Origin: Dactylonectria macrodidyma
Taxonomy: Eukaryota > Ascomycota > Sordariomycetes > Hypocreales > Nectriaceae
Direction: 5' to 3'
Assembly (NCBI GenBank): GCA_020744425.1
Contig: JAGMUV010000008.1
Coordinates: 1,116,001 to 1,180,000 of the forward strand
Length of the DNA: 64,000 bases
This document shows, in pieces, positions 60,460 to 64,000 of the stretch (its first letter is position 1; the number at the start of each line of letters is the position of its first letter). The translations under genes were made by a program, and so were the position numbers. The notes beneath the pieces were generated by a model. That model searched no databases, was not told where the DNA came from, and saw nothing but the letters and a program-made list of their open reading frames with translations.

Positions 60460-62570
60460 GTGAATGATGACCTTCAGGGTACAGGCTCAGATGCGAAAGC
60501 CGTTCTACTAATGTCGTTGTTTTGGTATCCTCCCGAGGCGTTGAGGCGGGTTCCAACAGATGACAGGGACCTCACAAACCGAGAGTACGGGGTCAGCGCA
60601 GGACAGCAACCCATCTACGAAAGAGGTTTCAAACTTCGAATGAAGGCATTGTTGGCTGATCTTATTGCCCGAGGTGTTGTCCCCGTTACTGGGAGTAGCA
60701 ACGATGGAATCATCGTAAGTGCCCGACTAAGAATCCTTGACATGTCTAACAGTCGCAGGGAACGTTGACAGGAGCCCCCGCTGTTTTCGGTAGAAAGGAT
60801 TCTGCGGGTAACCCTGAGCTTCCTGCACTGCTGGTCGCCGGCACAGTGGAAGGTGCTTATGATGGCGACGTCAAGGGCGGATTTGCTACGTCTGTCTCTA
60901 AAAGTGTGAATATTGACGACGACGGCGGACTTCCAAACATCTGGGCCCCGGGATATAAAAATTCAGTCCCCGACGGCGGAAAAGCAGCGGTATGGGAACC
61001 AGGTTATCATCTTGAAAATTACCGCAATAGCTCTGGTACATCGAGTTGTGAGTATTGGCCTATCAGTAATGCTGAACAAGCTAACTCTTTGAAGCCGCGG
61101 CGCTTACTGCTGGCCTCGCCGCCTATTTCATCAAGATGAAATGGGCTGGACAACTCAAGCCGACAGATGAGACTCCACTTGGGATCAAAAACCACATACT
61201 AGACACGGCATGGACAAGAGTCGCAAAGAACGACGATACCAGAAAGGTGCAAGCCATCTGGAACGGCGTTAAGCTTACAAAGCGATACAAGTACTGTTTC
61301 TGGAAGAAGCCCAAGTCTCTTTTTGGTCCTTCAAGGGATCTCGTCTCTCGGGCGGACAATCTCCTAGGAGAAAAACCCTACGCTGGCAATCCCTACGCGG
61401 ACGATATCTACAAGCGAGCAAGCGAGTCAGCATCTGCAACTGTGGGTGAAGAGTGAAGAATCCTCTGGGAGGCGGCAGATCCAACGACTTTAGCCACGTC
61501 GACAATTTCCAGAACCTCAAGCGCCGAACCTGCCAAGACCAATGTTTCTTGCGAGGAAGATAGCGACTGCAGCGAGTATGAGTGTGACGAGAACCAGGCT
61601 CCGGCATGTCTTGTCGCGCTACTCGACTTTGACGCCAACATTTGCTACTGCCAGAATCCCAGCACTATAACATCAGCTACCGAACCTACCAATACCACAG
61701 TCACTTGCGAGGAGGATAGTGACTGCAACAACTATGAGTGCGAAGAGGACCAGACCCCGGCGTGTTTTGCTGGGTTATTCAACTTTGATGAAAACATTTG
61801 CTATTGCCAGAACCCAAGCACCACAACGTCCAGCGTGGAGCCAACAGCCTCCACTCTTGCATGCGATACCGACGATGGCTGCAGTGCGAATCAATGCCCA
61901 GAGGACGGTACCGCGCACTGTTCGATACTAGGAGGCCTCACTGGATCGGGTTTCTGCGTGTGTCCCAGTACAGAAACAGAAGCTCCGACAACTTCAGAGA
62001 AACAGACTTCAACCTCGACAACAGCTGAGCTGGCAGCTACCGTTACAAAGTGGCCGTTGGAGATTAAGGGCGTTGTCTGCAACGATGAAGCGACTTTCCA
62101 GATCACAAAGATGTCAGCGGCATCGCCGCAATGGCATACGACTGGTACGATCTTTACGAATGGACTAGTATTTCGCCTGAGTCTGGCTACATCGAGCGAA
62201 ACTATACCGCCAGTAGCTTTACGGCCTCGTTCAATGCATCCTGGATTGAAATTTTATCACGGACGTCGACGAGCAAAATGCTTGCAATCCTCTTGGGGAC
62301 GGTTCGAGGTATGCCTGGCAAATCTTTAGTGATTATTGGGAAGACTGTGAGTGCTAATTTTTTTTCATCTTTTTTTTCATTAACTTGCTTGATTGAGAGT
62401 ATTGTTGTACTAACTTGGTTCTCAATAGGTTCCATCGATGCAGGCTGCCTGCGGTATTGGTTGAGGGCACCAGTTTACAGGCTATTTGATGAACAGCGAT
62501 ATCAATTCATTAGACTGTCGGTATTCTCTCGATCGCCCCACTGAGTCAGATAAGTAAATGTACGAATACA
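60460..62570 (+). pseudogene. Secreted-type subtilisin-like (S8) protease gene, truncated and broken, with Cys-rich tail
   Basis: Exons 60460..60714, 60759..61047 and 61095..61456 encode the second half of a subtilase: RGVVPVTGSSNDG (oxyanion region), TGAPAVFG, LLVAGTVEG, and the active-site Ser motif SGTSS followed by AALTAGLAAYF. The Asp and His parts are missing upstream. An in-frame TGA (61454-61456) is followed, in the same frame, by two Cys-rich units (CEEDSDCxxYEC and ICYCQNPS at about 61550-61660 and 61710-61815) and a third diverged unit with a Ser/Thr-rich linker. Near 62085 a shift of frame separates VVCNDEA from DFPDHKDVSGIAAMAYDWY, the C-terminal domain. Another in-frame TGA near 62462 follows a spliced tail. 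Several breaks make it a pseudogene. Confidence 0.7.
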
Positions 62571-63233
62571 CTGATTGAACACTGCTGGTGGTTCCCACTG
62601 TTCACAAAGCATTGTAACACGACATATTTTCCAAGACATGTTTCGTACGCTGGCCCCATTGAATGTTTGCGTTGCATTTAACAATTGACAAGCGTGTCCT
62701 CAAGTAGACAAGCAATGCCACATTATTAAAAGCCCCCACTTTGGCAAGCTGGAAGCCTAGAACACAGAAGCTTCCACACCGCCTCCGCATGTACGTCTTG
62801 TGAGGTCCAGACTGGTCCGCCAAGAGGGTCTCGGTGAAGCCTTGGCGCTAAGTATAACCTTGTGGGAGGCCGCTTTGCTGTGCTAAATATCCGTATTGGG
62901 GAATCGAAGGTTGCGTTGGGATCTTTGCCGATCCCATCAGCTGATCTACATGAACTTGACTTTTTTGGGCACAGATGTGTCACTTTCGTGATCTGCCTCA
63001 TCGCTACAAACCTCAATTCTGAGCACTCATCTTCGCGGGTGAATAGTTGTCTTAGATGACATGTCTCTCCAATGCTCGATCAATGGACAGCAAAATAAAC
63101 GTAAGAATTCTGCAGACTCAATTAGTATCTATGTTAGATATTCATCCTAACCCGAACAGTCATTGCCCATCGCAAGGATAGCACCATACGCCGTTACTCA
63201 GATTTACATTATGAAATGCCGCGCTTCGTTCCT
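62571..63233. other. Intergenic, no gene seen
   Basis: Between the S8 pseudogene and the 3' end of the GPI-type protein gene. No supported ORF. Confidence 0.4.
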
Positions 63234-63944
63234 CTACAGCCCAAGAGTGATGACCAGGGCAACACCAAGCAATACACCTAAAGCTTGCTCCTTGGTGACT
63301 GTCGCAGCCGAGCAATCCGAGTCACCACTACCAGTCTTCTTTTTCGAGCTGCTAGAACTTGAGCTTGAGCTACTGTCGCTCGAGCTACCACTCGAACTGT
63401 CGCTACCACTCGAACTGTCACTACCACTGCCGCTCCCATGAGTCTTGCGTTTGCACAGTCCCGCGCTAGTGTCGGTTGCTTCTGCCGCCGTATTGGTCTT
63501 TGTCGTCGACGTCTTTTTCTTGGACCTATTACCAGTGTCTAGCACAGTAATGGCCGTCATCCACGCCGAGCTCTCGGAGGCATCTAGGGTGGTCATGCTC
63601 TCATCTGCCGACGATGCCGTCTTGGTCGCGCAGACTGCCGACGATCCGAGTTCGCAGTCGTACGTTGTCGCTCCAATCTTGACATCCATTTCGGAAGTGC
63701 CGCCGTATGTGACGGTCACTCCGTTAAAGGGGCCATCACAGCTGTAAGGGGACGCGAAATGGGTGGAGCAGGCGAGGACATATTTGGTCGTACTGTCCGA
63801 TTCAGTGACGAGGGAAGCGTAAATGCGAGTGGCAGTGCCTGTGGACCGCGAAGGAAGAAACACAGTTTCGGTTGTTGTCTTTGTGGAGGCTGCATTGGCA
63901 ATGCCAGTAAGAGCGAGGCCCAATATCGATGTTGATGAACGCAT
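63234..63944 (-). CDS. Secreted Ser-rich protein with GPI-anchor-type C-terminus
   Basis: Single exon of 236 residues from ATG 63944. The N-terminus is a signal peptide (SILGLALTGIANA, cleavage likely after about residue 19). The middle domain (about 20-120) has four Cys (ACSTH, YSCDG, YDCEL, VCATK), pointing to two disulphides. After a Lys-rich stretch comes a low-complexity run of GSGSDSSSGSD-type repeats (about 170-200). The end has a Ser/Gly/Asp stretch followed by the hydrophobic segment LGVLLGVALVITLGL with no charged tail, as expected for GPI attachment. It is probably a cell-wall or plasma-membrane surface protein. Function unknown. Confidence 0.85.
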   Translation of the reverse strand: MRSSTSILGLALTGIANAASTKTTTETVFLPSRSTGTATRIYASLVTESDSTTKYVLACSTHFASPYSCDGPFNGVTVTYGGTSEMDVKIGATTYDCELGSSAVCATKTASSADESMTTLDASESSAWMTAITVLDTGNRSKKKTSTTKTNTAAEATDTSAGLCKRKTHGSGSGSDSSSGSDSSSGSSSDSSSSSSSSSSKKKTGSGDSDCSAATVTKEQALGVLLGVALVITLGL

Positions 63945-64000
63945 CTTAAGTTTAAGGTGTGGCTTTGTTAGAATCCGGGGAAGAAGCTTAGCTGTCTTCA

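Overview
The window looks like chromosomal DNA of a filamentous ascomycete (Pezizomycotina, probably a Sordariomycete such as a Hypocrealean or Fusarium-like fungus). Protein genes carry many short introns, mostly 48-70 bases, with GTRNGT donors, CTAAC/CTAAT-like branch points and YAG acceptors. Several families are typical of these fungi: Zn2Cys6 regulators, HeLo proteins, ankyrin STAND-like proteins, UNC93-like and allantoate-type MFS carriers, and a fungal catalase-peroxidase. No tRNA, rRNA or CRISPR was seen. The species cannot be fixed from the sequence alone.

Layout. (1) 0-19 kb is rich in putative signalling or heterokaryon-incompatibility-like genes: a left-edge multi-exon gene (minus), a CorA-like membrane protein, a hypothetical gene, an ankyrin-like protein with a subtilisin-type (S8) C-terminal domain (7835-11423, minus), a divergent 284-residue unknown, and a large NLR-like gene (13263-18718) that fuses an alpha/beta-hydrolase fold, a NACHT-like region without a P-loop, ankyrin repeats and a ZZ zinc finger. 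(2) 20.9-23.3 kb is a catalase-peroxidase ending in a PTS1-like SRL, followed by the wreck of a Zn2Cys6 regulator. (3) 24.8-36 kb looks like a small catabolic cluster: intradiol dioxygenase, family III CoA-transferase, alpha/beta hydrolase, SnoaL-like protein, Zn2Cys6 regulator and an APH/EcK-type kinase. (4) 36-45 kb holds a TPR relic of an NLR, a HeLo-pseudokinase gene (MLKL-like architecture) and, head to head with it, an apparently active kinase fused to ankyrin repeats (RIPK4-like architecture). (5) 44.7-53.4 kb is decayed: AT-rich RIP-like DNA, a repeated element at 45.3 and 48.5 kb, a DUF1593 pseudogene and two broken sugar transporters, around one intact UNC93-like MFS gene. (6) 54-64 kb holds an allantoate-family MFS gene, a P450, an S8 protease pseudogene with a Cys-rich tail, and a secreted Ser-rich GPI-type protein.

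The most exciting hypothesis is the head-to-head pair at 37.2-44.7 kb, a HeLo membrane-attack-like domain on a dead kinase next to a live ankyrin kinase. It resembles a fungal version of the RIPK/MLKL necroptosis pair. A second candidate is the 7.8-18.7 kb block, where an S8 protease effector, an unknown protein and an NLR-like receptor lie side by side. Both functional readings are inference. Exon boundaries were derived by hand from splice signals and reading-frame continuity.
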